Positions 8,340 through 15,827 of a DNA stretch of 64,000 nt are shown here, one piece after another. Every line of letters starts with the position of its first letter. Within the stretch, counting starts at the first letter, position 1. This DNA comes from Brevundimonas nasdae (GTDB taxonomy: Bacteria; Pseudomonadota; Alphaproteobacteria; Caulobacterales; Caulobacteraceae). Location: positions 1 to 64,000 of the forward strand of contig NZ_JAEPWN010000013.1 in assembly GCF_016654005.1 (NCBI RefSeq). Reading direction: 5' to 3'. The translations under genes and the position numbers were made by a program. The notes below the pieces were generated by a model. That model did no database searches. It was not told the origin of the DNA and worked only from the letters and a program-made list of their open reading frames with translations.

Positions 8340-8938
8340 TGGGCGGATCCCAGGAACAGGAGATGCTTCAACGTCGCACGCTTCTCGTCGTGCTGGCGCT
8401 CAACGTCCTCCTGTTCGTGGGTCTCGGAGTCGGCGGCCTGTTCGCCGACTCCAGCGCCCTCCTCGCCAACGCGCTCGACAACGGCTCCGACGCCGCGGTC
8501 TATCTGATCAGCTTCCTGGCCGTCGGTCGGGCGATGATCTGGAAAACCCGCGCCGCCCGGTTGTCGGGGATCATGCTGCTGATCTTCGCCGCCGGCGTCC
8601 TGCTGGACGTCGGACGGCGCTGGATCGTCGGGACCGAACCGGTCGGCTGGACCATGATGGGCCTGGCCGTCATCGCGGCGGCCGTGAACCTGATCTGCCT
8701 CGCCTTGCTCAGGCGTCAAGACGGCGACGACGTCAACCTGCGGGCGGCGCGAACCTTCAGCTTCAATGACTTCGCCTCGAACGGGGGCATCCTCGTCGCC
8801 GGCGGACTGGTCATGGTCATGGATCAGGCCTGGCCGGATCTGGCGGTAGGCCTGATCGTCGCCGGCATCGCCTTCAAGGGCGGAATGGACATCCTCCGCG
8901 ACGCACGCAGCGTCGCAGTTGAAGGAGCAATCTCGTGA
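8339..8938 (+). CDS. Short cation diffusion facilitator (CDF/CzcD-like) transporter
   Basis: 199 residues with about six membrane segments and essentially no cytoplasmic C-terminal domain; ordinary CDF proteins are about 300 residues. TM2 carries FADSSALLANALDNGSDAAV with the D-x-x-x-D metal site. The equivalent TM5 motif reads FNDFASNGG, with Asn where the second site acid is usual. An ATG at 8363 is an alternative start. It would export divalent cations from cytoplasm to periplasm, feeding the RND pump. It overlaps genes on both sides. The membrane core is clear; whether the D/N change and missing C-terminal domain alter activity is open. Confidence 0.8.
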   Translation: MGGSQEQEMLQRRTLLVVLALNVLLFVGLGVGGLFADSSALLANALDNGSDAAVYLISFLAVGRAMIWKTRAARLSGIMLLIFAAGVLLDVGRRWIVGTEPVGWTMMGLAVIAAAVNLICLALLRRQDGDDVNLRAARTFSFNDFASNGGILVAGGLVMVMDQAWPDLAVGLIVAGIAFKGGMDILRDARSVAVEGAIS

Positions 8939-9576
8939 ATCTTCCCGAACAACACGGGCGTGACGGCACCGCCGTCCCGATCGACATCCAGGGCGTCCAG
9001 AAATGGCGCAAGCTCTTCATCCTGGCGGGCCTTTTCGCTCTCCTGGCATGGACGCCCCTGGTCAGGGCCCGCCCCGAATTTGAACACCCCGTCGAACACC
9101 TCGGCCTTATCGCCATCATGATCTGCATCTTTGGCCGCGCCTGGTGCTCCCTCTACATCGGCGGTCGCAAGAAACAGGAGATCGTCTCGAACGGCCCCTA
9201 TTCCCTCTGTCGCAATCCGCTCTACGTCTTCAGCTTCATCGGCGCCTTCGGCGTCGGCGCCATGTCGGGCAGCCTGACCATCGGCCTTGTGTTCGCCCTG
9301 GCCTGCTGGGGGGTCTTCCGGGCGGTCGTCGAAAGGGAGGAGCGCTTCCTCGCCGGCGCCTTTGGCGCGACCTATGAACGGTACCGCCTCCGGACGCCGC
9401 GTTTCCTTCCGGATCTCCGTCTGTGGCGCGATGAGGCGGAACTCACCGTCCGACCCGCCTTCTTCCTTCGCACCCTGAGAGACGGCCTCGTCTTTCTTCT
9501 CGCCCTGCCCCTGTTCGAATTGCTGGAAGGCCTGCAACAGTTCGGCTGGTTCAGCGTCATCTTCCAACTGCCCTGA
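8935..9576 (+). CDS. ICMT/PEMT-like membrane methyltransferase in metal operon
   Basis: 213 residues with about five membrane segments. The conserved core of the isoprenylcysteine carboxyl methyltransferase / phospholipid methyltransferase family is present: NGPYSLCRNPLYV near residues 85-97 and the EERFL...YERYRLRTPRFLP block near 135-160, which in the family bind S-adenosylmethionine. The start overlaps the CDF gene by 4 nt (GTGA, with a GTG or TTG-type start region at 8935). Genes of this type recur in czc-like operons but their substrate there is not established. The fold is clear from motifs; the role in metal resistance is unknown. Confidence 0.75.
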   Translation: MNLPEQHGRDGTAVPIDIQGVQKWRKLFILAGLFALLAWTPLVRARPEFEHPVEHLGLIAIMICIFGRAWCSLYIGGRKKQEIVSNGPYSLCRNPLYVFSFIGAFGVGAMSGSLTIGLVFALACWGVFRAVVEREERFLAGAFGATYERYRLRTPRFLPDLRLWRDEAELTVRPAFFLRTLRDGLVFLLALPLFELLEGLQQFGWFSVIFQLP

Positions 9577-9584
9577 GACGGAGC

Positions 9585-9710
9585 ATGGAACGCCAGCGTC
9601 TTGTGACCTCTCTCGCGGCGCTTCTTGCGGCCCTCGCCTTCCTTGCGGGCGCCGCCGTTCGCCTCGCTTCGCACGAGCGCGACGTCCAGGCCGAGTCACG
9701 CGCCCCCTAG
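9585..9710 (+). CDS. 41-residue single-pass membrane peptide
   Basis: Short ORF in the gap between the methyltransferase and the P-type ATPase. A GGAG lies just upstream of the ATG. The peptide is MERQR followed by an Ala/Leu-rich hydrophobic helix (about residues 8-26, containing LAALLAALAFLAGAAV) and a charged tail with HERD. It is in the same direction as the operon, 8 bp after the preceding stop and 37 bp before the ATPase start. It may be a small membrane partner or just a leader. The coding call rests on its ribosome-binding site, hydrophobic design and tight placement. Confidence 0.45.
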   Translation: MERQRLVTSLAALLAALAFLAGAAVRLASHERDVQAESRAP

Positions 9711-9747
9711 CCTTCAGCCCCCTCTTCCGCATCCGAGGAGTTCAAGC

Positions 9748-12249
9748 ATGCCTAGCACCGTCAGACTCGACATACCGGTCCTTCTCCCCGAAGCGCCCGA
9801 CGCCTTGGACGCCTGCGTCGAGCGCCTCGTCAAACGCCTGACCGGCGCGCCCGGCCTGTCCCAGATCCACGTCGCGGAATCCCCGACCGGGCCCCAGCTC
9901 TGCCTGCACTACGACGCCAAACTCCTGTCGCCGGACGAGGTGCGCCGCAAGGCGCTCCAGGCCGGGGTCGAGATCAGCCGTCGCTTCGGCCACCTGGTCG
10001 GCTGGACCCAAGGCGTGCGCCATGCGCGGCACGCCCGTTCGCTCGAGGCCGACCTCAAGGCGGAGCCCGGCCTCCTTGAGGTCGGCCTCGACGCCGCCGG
10101 CGCGGTCCGCGTCGAGTTCGACCAGAACCGGATCACCCGCGACCAGCTGATCAAGACGCTCGCCGGCCACGGCCTGACCTTCTCCCCCCAGCCCTTCCCG
10201 GCCAGGGCTGAACACGCCGCAGACGACCACGCCGGCCACGACCACGATCCCGGGAAGGAGGATCACGCCGACCATGATCACGCCCACGGAGGGATTTTCG
10301 GCGCCAACACCGAACTGATCTTCGCCCTTGCCGCCGGCGGCACCCTGGGCCTCGGCTTCGCCCTGGAAAAACTGGCGTCGGGCCTGCCGGGCTGGATCCC
10401 GCTCGCGCTCTTCCTCAGCGCTTACGGCCTGGGCGGCTTCTTCACCGTGCGCGAAGCGATCGACAACCTCAGGCGCAAGCGCTTCGAGATCGACACCCTG
10501 ATGCTGGTGGCGGCGGCGGGGGCGGCGGCGCTCGGCGCCTGGGCGGAAGGCGCCCTGCTCCTCTTTCTCTTCAGCCTCGGCCACGCCCTGGAGCACTACG
10601 CCATGGGCCGGGCCAAGCGCGCCATCGAGGCCTTGGCGGAACTCGCCCCGCGCACCGCCAGGGTGCGGCGTGACGGCGAGGTGATCGAGATACCGGTCGA
10701 GGCGCTTGAAGTCGGCGAGGTGGTGGTGGTCAGGCCCAATGAACGCCTGCCCGCCGACGGCTTCGTCATCAAGGGGGCCACCAGCATCAATCAGGCCCCC
10801 GTCACTGGGGAGAGCATGCCGGTCGACAAGCAGCCGGTCGATGATCTCGCCGAGGCCCGGGCCCGCCCCGCCTCCATCCTCGCCGCATCCGCCGTTTTCG
10901 CCGGGACGATCAACGGCGCCGGCGCCATCGAGATCGAGACCACCCGCAAGTCCAGCGACACCACCTTGGCCAAGGTCGTGCGCATGGTCAGCGAGGCGGA
11001 GACCCAGAAGTCGCCCACACAAAGGTTCACCGACCGGTTCGAGCGCGTCTTCGTCCCTCTCGTCCTGGGCCTGGCCTTCATCCTGCTCTTCGCCTGGGTG
11101 GTGGTCGACGAACCCTTCCGCGACAGCTTCTACCGCGCCATGGCGGTCCTGGTGGCCGCCAGCCCCTGCGCCCTGGCTATCGCCACGCCGAGCGCCGTCC
11201 TGTCGGGCGTCGCCCGCGCCGCTCGCGCCGGCGTCCTGATCAAGGGCGGCGCGCCGCTTGAGAGCCTCGGCGCCGTCGACGCTATCGCCTTCGACAAGAC
11301 CGGTACCCTGACGGAAGGCCGCCCGCGGATCACCGACGTCATCCCCGTCGACGGCGCCGACGAACGCGCCCTGCTGACGGTGGCGGTCGCCGTGGAACGG
11401 CTCAGCGATCACCCCTTGGCTGAAGCCATCGCCCGGGACGGCGCGGCGCGTCTCGACGGCGCCGCCGTCCCTGCCGCTTCAAGCCTGCAGAGCCTGACCG
11501 GCAAGGGCGTCGCCGCCGAGCTCGAGGGCGTCACGGTCCAGATCGGCAAGCCCGAGATGTTCGGATCGGACGGCGTGCCGGTTCTGAGCGTCCAGGCGAC
11601 CGAGGCGGTCGATCGCCTCCGCGCCCAGGGCCGCACCCTGATGGTGGTGCGCCAGGGCGAACGCGATCTCGGCGTGATCGGCCTGCTGGACACGCCGCGT
11701 GCGGCCGCGCGCGACGCCCTGACAAGACTGAGAGCCCTGGGCGTCCGGCGCATGATCATGATCTCGGGCGACCACCAGAAGGCGGCCGAAGCCATCGCCG
11801 GCCAGGTCGGCCTGACGGAGGCCTGGGGCGACCTCATGCCGGACGACAAGGTCGAGGCGATCAAGCGCCTCCGCGCCGAGACCAAGGTCGCCATGGTCGG
11901 CGACGGGGTCAACGACGCCCCCGCCATGGCCACGGCCACGGTCGGCGTGGCCATGGGCGCGGCGGGCTCCGACGTCGCTCTGGAAACCGCCGACGTGGCC
12001 CTCATGGCCGATGATCTGTCCAATCTTCCCTTCACGGTCGGCCTGAGCCGTCGCACCCGAACCGTCATCCGCCAGAACCTGTTCGTCAGCCTCGGCGTGG
12101 TCGCCTTCCTCGTGCCAGCCACCATCCTCGGTCTCGGCATCGGCCCGGCCGTCGCCCTGCACGAAGGCTCCACCCTCTTAGTGGTGTTCAACGCCCTGCG
12201 CCTGCTCGCCTACCGCGATCGCCAGGCGCCCGCATCCTATCCGGGATAA
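9748..12249 (+). CDS. P1B-4-type heavy-metal translocating P-type ATPase
   Basis: 833 residues from the ATG at 9748, preceded by GAGGAG; the open frame begins earlier but without a ribosome-binding site. An N-terminal region of about 150 residues has two HMA-like ferredoxin folds without CxxC. A His/Asp-rich loop follows (about 155-185, with DDHAGHDHD). Then come membrane helices, the actuator motif TGES, phosphorylation motif DKTGT, SDHPLAEA, and GDGVNDAPAMA. TM6 has SPC instead of CPC, and the last helices carry HEGSTLLVVFNALRLL. SPC plus HEG(G/S)T is the signature of P1B-4 pumps (CoaT, CtpD, PfeT types), which export Co, Fe, Ni or Zn. This is therefore not a classic ZntA/CadA. Confidence 0.92.
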   Translation: MPSTVRLDIPVLLPEAPDALDACVERLVKRLTGAPGLSQIHVAESPTGPQLCLHYDAKLLSPDEVRRKALQAGVEISRRFGHLVGWTQGVRHARHARSLEADLKAEPGLLEVGLDAAGAVRVEFDQNRITRDQLIKTLAGHGLTFSPQPFPARAEHAADDHAGHDHDPGKEDHADHDHAHGGIFGANTELIFALAAGGTLGLGFALEKLASGLPGWIPLALFLSAYGLGGFFTVREAIDNLRRKRFEIDTLMLVAAAGAAALGAWAEGALLLFLFSLGHALEHYAMGRAKRAIEALAELAPRTARVRRDGEVIEIPVEALEVGEVVVVRPNERLPADGFVIKGATSINQAPVTGESMPVDKQPVDDLAEARARPASILAASAVFAGTINGAGAIEIETTRKSSDTTLAKVVRMVSEAETQKSPTQRFTDRFERVFVPLVLGLAFILLFAWVVVDEPFRDSFYRAMAVLVAASPCALAIATPSAVLSGVARAARAGVLIKGGAPLESLGAVDAIAFDKTGTLTEGRPRITDVIPVDGADERALLTVAVAVERLSDHPLAEAIARDGAARLDGAAVPAASSLQSLTGKGVAAELEGVTVQIGKPEMFGSDGVPVLSVQATEAVDRLRAQGRTLMVVRQGERDLGVIGLLDTPRAAARDALTRLRALGVRRMIMISGDHQKAAEAIAGQVGLTEAWGDLMPDDKVEAIKRLRAETKVAMVGDGVNDAPAMATATVGVAMGAAGSDVALETADVALMADDLSNLPFTVGLSRRTRTVIRQNLFVSLGVVAFLVPATILGLGIGPAVALHEGSTLLVVFNALRLLAYRDRQAPASYPG

Positions 12250-12254
12250 AGCCC

Positions 12255-12692
12255 ATGAAACGCCTTAGCTGGCTCACCCTCATCGCAGCCTTCCTGGCGG
12301 CTGCAGCCTTTCTGTTCGGCATGATGTCGCGTCAATCCCCGCCCGATCGTCCGGCGGCTGCGGCCGTCCAGCCGATCGACGAGCACGCCGGCCATGCCGA
12401 CGCCCTGGGAGACGCGGCCTCGACCCGCTCTTTCAAGGAGGCCAATGAACGTCTTCACCAGGCCACTGACATTCGCTGGACCGGCGACGCCGACGTCGAC
12501 TTCATGCGCGCCATGATCGCTCATCATGAGGGCGAGATCGCCCTGGCCCGGATCCAGTTGCAGCACGGCTCCGACAAGGACGCTCGTGGGCTGGCCCAGG
12601 ACCTCATCCGGGCGCGCGACACGGAAATCCTTCGAATGCGCCTCTGGCTGGCGCGACGCGAAACTCAGCCTGCGCCGGAGAGCGGCGCCTGA
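12255..12692 (+). CDS. DUF305 (CopM-like) exported metal-associated protein
   Basis: 145 residues. An N-terminal signal or anchor (about 5-24, LTLIAAFLAAAAFLFGMM) is followed by a Pro/Ala linker with HAGHADALG. The ferritin-like DUF305 domain (about 60-135) carries DADVDFMRAMIAHHEGEIAL, whose D-F-M-x-x-M-I-x-H-H core is the metal-binding hallmark of the family. DUF305 proteins such as CopM are periplasmic or membrane-anchored metal binders. It is 5 bp after the ATPase stop and is the last clear gene of the metal operon. The family is certain; its role as a periplasmic metal chaperone is inferred. Confidence 0.85.
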   Translation: MKRLSWLTLIAAFLAAAAFLFGMMSRQSPPDRPAAAAVQPIDEHAGHADALGDAASTRSFKEANERLHQATDIRWTGDADVDFMRAMIAHHEGEIALARIQLQHGSDKDARGLAQDLIRARDTEILRMRLWLARRETQPAPESGA

Positions 12693-12693
12693 C

Positions 12694-13095
12694 ATGGCGC
12701 GCACCGTTCGATGGAAGGAAGGCCGGCCCGGCAAGCGTCGCGGCAGACGCCCTCCGCCGCCCCGGCCGAACCCGCTTCTTGACGGGCTCGCTGTCCTGAC
12801 GGCGAGCTTGGTGAGCGCCGGCGCTGTTCTCACCTTCGCCATCTTCTGCTTCAGCACGCTCGGATGTCGCCCACGACCGTATGGATGCCGCCCTTGCAGA
12901 ATGGTTCGCGGCCGAAGCGCGCGTTCGCCAAGACCCCGACATCTGGCCGATCGACAGTGCGCCGTCGGATCCATTCCTCCTCGCCTCGCTTCGGATAGTT
13001 CGCCTCAAATGGGGAGCCGAAATCTGGACGGAAGACAGGCTGAAGAACGAACTTCATGCGTGCCCGGACGACGATTTTACCGCGGCGACTTATGA
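12694..13095 (+). pseudogene. Possible remnant of a membrane or exported protein at the operon boundary
   Basis: Open frame starting 2 nt after the DUF305 stop. Its first about 55 residues look like real coding sequence: a basic Arg/Pro-rich start (RPGKRRGRRPPPPRPNP) and then one hydrophobic helix (LAVLTASLVSAGAVLTFAIF). After about residue 60 it runs antiparallel in character to the next gene and becomes Arg/Pro-rich out-of-frame sequence overlapping the Nmad1-like gene. I read it as the 5' end of a gene cut off where the metal operon meets the following cassette. It could also be a genuine short protein with a random tail. Confidence 0.35.
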
Positions 13096-13762
13096 ACGCC
13101 TGGCGCGGCGTCTGCCGAGCTTGCTGGACGACATCCCACAGCCCTGCGCGCGCGCTTACTTCGCTCGGGCGACGCACCGGCCCTCCCTCACTAATGGTCT
13201 AATTCAGGCTATGGATTGTTTACATCGAGAGAAAAACGCGGGTTACGGCGCGGCTTGGAAGCGGCGCGGCGAGCGTATCAGCATTCTCCCCAACATTGCG
13301 CGCAAGGTCGATCGGCTCGGACACTTCCGCAGCTCTGGAGTGGATCTCGCCGGTGAGACGCTCTTCGACACGGCAATCGACCTGGTGGTGTACGCGCTCA
13401 AATATGAGCTGTTTCTAGCGGAACAGGTTCCGTCGCTGGCTGAGCGCATCGGCCTGCAAGGTGCGGCGAGGGCCTATAGTGATCTCGACGACGATTTCAC
13501 CGTGGCGCTCCGCCATGCGGGGGTGACGCCTTCGCCCGACCACGAGGTCGACCGAGAGTTGGCAGCGGCGGTCGACAGCTTCGAAGACCTATGGCCCAAA
13601 GTCGAAGCGGAAGCGGACCTCGAGGCGCGCATCGCCGCGGCAGGGCGGTTGCGCGTTCATGCGGCGCGGCTGGTCGGGGCGATCGCGCAGTCTCAGCCTC
13701 AAGTCCTTTCGGCGTTCATTCGTCAATGGAGTACGCGAGATGAAACCCCCACCGCCGCGTAG
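12881..13762 (+). CDS. Nmad1 (DUF1599)-like nucleotide-modification-associated protein
   Basis: 293 residues, soluble. The central segment (about 105-190) has E117-K-N-A-G-Y-G-A-A-W, then ISILPNIARKVDRL, then ETLFDTAIDLVVYALKY. This E-K-N-x-x-Y-G-x-x-W...R-x-x-D-K/R...D-T-x-x-D-L-x-x-Y-A pattern is that of nucleotide-modification-associated domain 1 (Nmad1, DUF1599), an all-helical domain from phage-type base-modification gene clusters. The flanks (about 1-100 and 200-293) are helix-rich and not recognised. There is no good ribosome-binding site before the ATG. It is the first gene of an overlapping three-gene cassette and overlaps the methyltransferase start by 23 nt. Domain call is by motif; biochemical role is not established. 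Confidence 0.65.
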   Translation: MDAALAEWFAAEARVRQDPDIWPIDSAPSDPFLLASLRIVRLKWGAEIWTEDRLKNELHACPDDDFTAATYERLARRLPSLLDDIPQPCARAYFARATHRPSLTNGLIQAMDCLHREKNAGYGAAWKRRGERISILPNIARKVDRLGHFRSSGVDLAGETLFDTAIDLVVYALKYELFLAEQVPSLAERIGLQGAARAYSDLDDDFTVALRHAGVTPSPDHEVDRELAAAVDSFEDLWPKVEAEADLEARIAAAGRLRVHAARLVGAIAQSQPQVLSAFIRQWSTRDETPTAA

Positions 13763-14729
13763 CATTGATATGAGCCCCGACGACTTGTCGACGCTGCTCG
13801 AAACTCTCAAGCAGGAGCTGTCAGCTCGCCCCGAGACCGACACTCTCGGCATCCTGGGCGTCGGCCCCGCCGCCTATGATATCGAGGCCTGGCTGAACGC
13901 TGGGGGATTGGGCGCCCGTTTGACAGGGGTCTACGACACGCCTCACGAAGCCGGGCTCCGCTGCCGACCGATGGAGGCGCTGGTGCGCGATCGCCCCGAG
14001 GTCCTGATCGTAGCTTCGGACAAGCGCAAGGAGGCGCTGATCGAGGCGGCTTTACCCTACATCGAGGCGAGCGTTCGGCTGCTCATTGGAGGGTTCGATC
14101 ACTTCCGATACCGTGATCCGACTTTTGAGCAAGAAACCGCCAACGCGCTCGTGCCCTCCTTCGCGAACGGATATCCGAACTGCCTAATCCATCTATGGCA
14201 GGTCCTTCAGAACGCCGCGCGCTTGGGCCTCGACGGGACGATCGTGGAGTTCGGAATGTTCCGGGGTGGGACAACCATGCTGCTCTCTCGTTTCGCCGAG
14301 CGCCTGGGCAAGGACTGGCCGGTCGTCGGGTTTGACACCTTCGACGGCTTTCCCTCGCCCCGCAGTCCTCTGGACATGTATTCCCACCCAGACTGCGTCT
14401 TTCTGGACGAAGCCGCAGCGCGCCGGTATCTCGCGGGACGAAACGTCGAGATCATCTCCGGCGATATCGTCAAAACTGCATCCCGATTGGCGGACCGGGA
14501 TATCGTGCTGGCGTTCATCGATACCGACAACTATACTTCGGCGACCGCAGCGCTCGATGCCGTTCAAAATCAGATCGTCCCTGGCGGCGCCATAGTGTTT
14601 GACCACTTCACCGGTGTGGACCGTTTTCTGTACACCTTGGGCGAACGCGTGGCCGCCAAGCGCCTTCTCGGCGACCCCCGATTCTTCAACCTGCACGGCA
14701 CCGGCGTATTTCTTCGGCAGTCCTCGTGA
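13740..14729 (+). CDS. TylF/MycF-type SAM methyltransferase with N-terminal Rossmann-like domain
   Basis: 329 residues from the ATG at 13740, which has GGAG 8 nt upstream; an ATG at 13770 lacks one. Residues about 30-130 form a separate alpha/beta unit starting LGILGVGPAAYDIEAWL, like a small nucleotide-binding Rossmann domain. The C-terminal domain (about 150-325) is a TylF-family class I methyltransferase: E170-FGMFRGGTTMLLS for SAM binding, GFDTFDGFP, and AFIDTDNY (D261 region) with VPGGAIVFDHF near the metal and acceptor site. Family members are Mg-dependent O-methyltransferases on sugars or natural products. Placement between the Nmad1-like gene and a base-hypermodification-type gene suggests a nucleobase or nucleotide-sugar acceptor; this is inference. 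Confidence 0.75.
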   Translation: MKPPPPRSIDMSPDDLSTLLETLKQELSARPETDTLGILGVGPAAYDIEAWLNAGGLGARLTGVYDTPHEAGLRCRPMEALVRDRPEVLIVASDKRKEALIEAALPYIEASVRLLIGGFDHFRYRDPTFEQETANALVPSFANGYPNCLIHLWQVLQNAARLGLDGTIVEFGMFRGGTTMLLSRFAERLGKDWPVVGFDTFDGFPSPRSPLDMYSHPDCVFLDEAAARRYLAGRNVEIISGDIVKTASRLADRDIVLAFIDTDNYTSATAALDAVQNQIVPGGAIVFDHFTGVDRFLYTLGERVAAKRLLGDPRFFNLHGTGVFLRQSS

Positions 14730-15760
14730 TGATAGTCATCAAGACACGCAAGAAGCCGAAGCCTCGGCGCGGCGTTTACGAGCTGTATTGGCGGTTCGCC
14801 TCTAGACGGCAGGCTGCGTTCGAACGTCGTCTCGCGGGCAAATGCGCGCCTTGGTCCGACGATCCCATCCTGCAGGAGTTTAAATTCTGCAACGTGTACC
14901 GTGCGGCTGATCGAGTCTCGCAGTATATGATCCGGAACGTCTGCTACGCCGAGGACGCCGGCAGTCCCGCTGACCGCGCCTTTCAGATCGTCGCCTTTAG
15001 GACCTTCAGCAAGATCCGTACTTGGGAGAAATTGACAACGCTTTTGGACGGGCCACCGCGTATCCAAGACTTGGCGGACGGCAGATTTGTTGCCGCGCTC
15101 AATCAGATCAAGCGCGAGGACGGTGGCCTGTACACAGGAGCCTTCATTTTGTGCGCGAACAAGGCGTTTGGGCACGACGAGAAACATCACAACCATGCCG
15201 CCCTGTTTGAGAAGATGTTCGTGCAGGACGCCGTCGCGGATCGGCTGATCGGCGCGAACGCCTTCGAGAGCATCGTCCGAACGCTTGAGGGCTACCCTCT
15301 CATGGGTCCGTTTATGGCCTATCAGACAGCAGTTGATCTCAACTATTCCGAACTCACGGATTTCAGTGAGAATGACTATACGCAGGCCGGGCCGGGAGCT
15401 GTGCGCGGCCTAGCCAAAGTATTCGAGGACTTAGGCGATTACACGCCCTCCGAAGCGATCAAATTGATGGTCGACCAGCAGGAGGCTGAGTTCGAGCGGC
15501 TAGATCTGCCATTTCTTGGCCTGTTCGGGCGGCCATTGCATGCAATCGACTGTCAGGGTCTCTTCTGCGAGACCGATAAATACTGCAGAGAGGCCGCGCC
15601 CGAGCTTGCAAGCAATCGGTCGCGGATAAAGGCTCGCTACCGTCCCTCATCGACATCGCTTGAACTCTTCTTTCCACCGAAGTGGCGGCTCGCGCCGCCT
15701 GTACGAACCATGCCTGCAGGCTCCCTGCAGGCCCAGCCGGACTTGTTCGCCAGCGCCTAG
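14729..15760 (+). CDS. DNA base hypermodification protein (HMUDK_hel / aGPT-PPlase family)
   Basis: 343 residues; the ATG overlaps the preceding stop (TGATG). The family signature is strong: YELYWRFASRRQAAFERRL near residues 18-37, then DDPILQEFKFCNVYRAADRV and SQYMIRN near 45-70, and D274-CQGLFCETDKYC near the C-terminus. These match the helical family named 5-hmdU DNA kinase helical domain or alpha-glutamyl/putrescinyl thymine pyrophosphorylase, proteins that act on hydroxymethyl-pyrimidine in phage DNA on the way to hypermodified thymines. No P-loop kinase, thymidylate synthase-like hydroxymethylase or TET/JBP gene is present nearby, so its substrate here is unknown. The last 50 residues are Pro/Ser-rich and variable. 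Confidence 0.75.
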   Translation: MIVIKTRKKPKPRRGVYELYWRFASRRQAAFERRLAGKCAPWSDDPILQEFKFCNVYRAADRVSQYMIRNVCYAEDAGSPADRAFQIVAFRTFSKIRTWEKLTTLLDGPPRIQDLADGRFVAALNQIKREDGGLYTGAFILCANKAFGHDEKHHNHAALFEKMFVQDAVADRLIGANAFESIVRTLEGYPLMGPFMAYQTAVDLNYSELTDFSENDYTQAGPGAVRGLAKVFEDLGDYTPSEAIKLMVDQQEAEFERLDLPFLGLFGRPLHAIDCQGLFCETDKYCREAAPELASNRSRIKARYRPSSTSLELFFPPKWRLAPPVRTMPAGSLQAQPDLFASA

Positions 15761-15800
15761 CTAGCGAGCAGCCCACAGTTTGGGGCAGTCACCCTGACCA

Positions 15801-15827
15801 AAAGCGGCTGTTCTGGAGGGCCGCTTT
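15801..15827 (+). terminator. Hairpin after the base-modification cassette, possible terminator
   Basis: Perfect 8-bp inverted repeat AAAGCGGC / GCCGCTTT with an 11-nt loop, 40 bp after the last cassette gene. Only three T residues follow, so it is a weak intrinsic terminator at best. Confidence 0.5.

Noticed and set aside
9748..12249. Naming the ATPase ZntA or CadA
   Set aside because: It has SPC and HEGST rather than the CPC motif of Zn/Cd P1B-2 enzymes.
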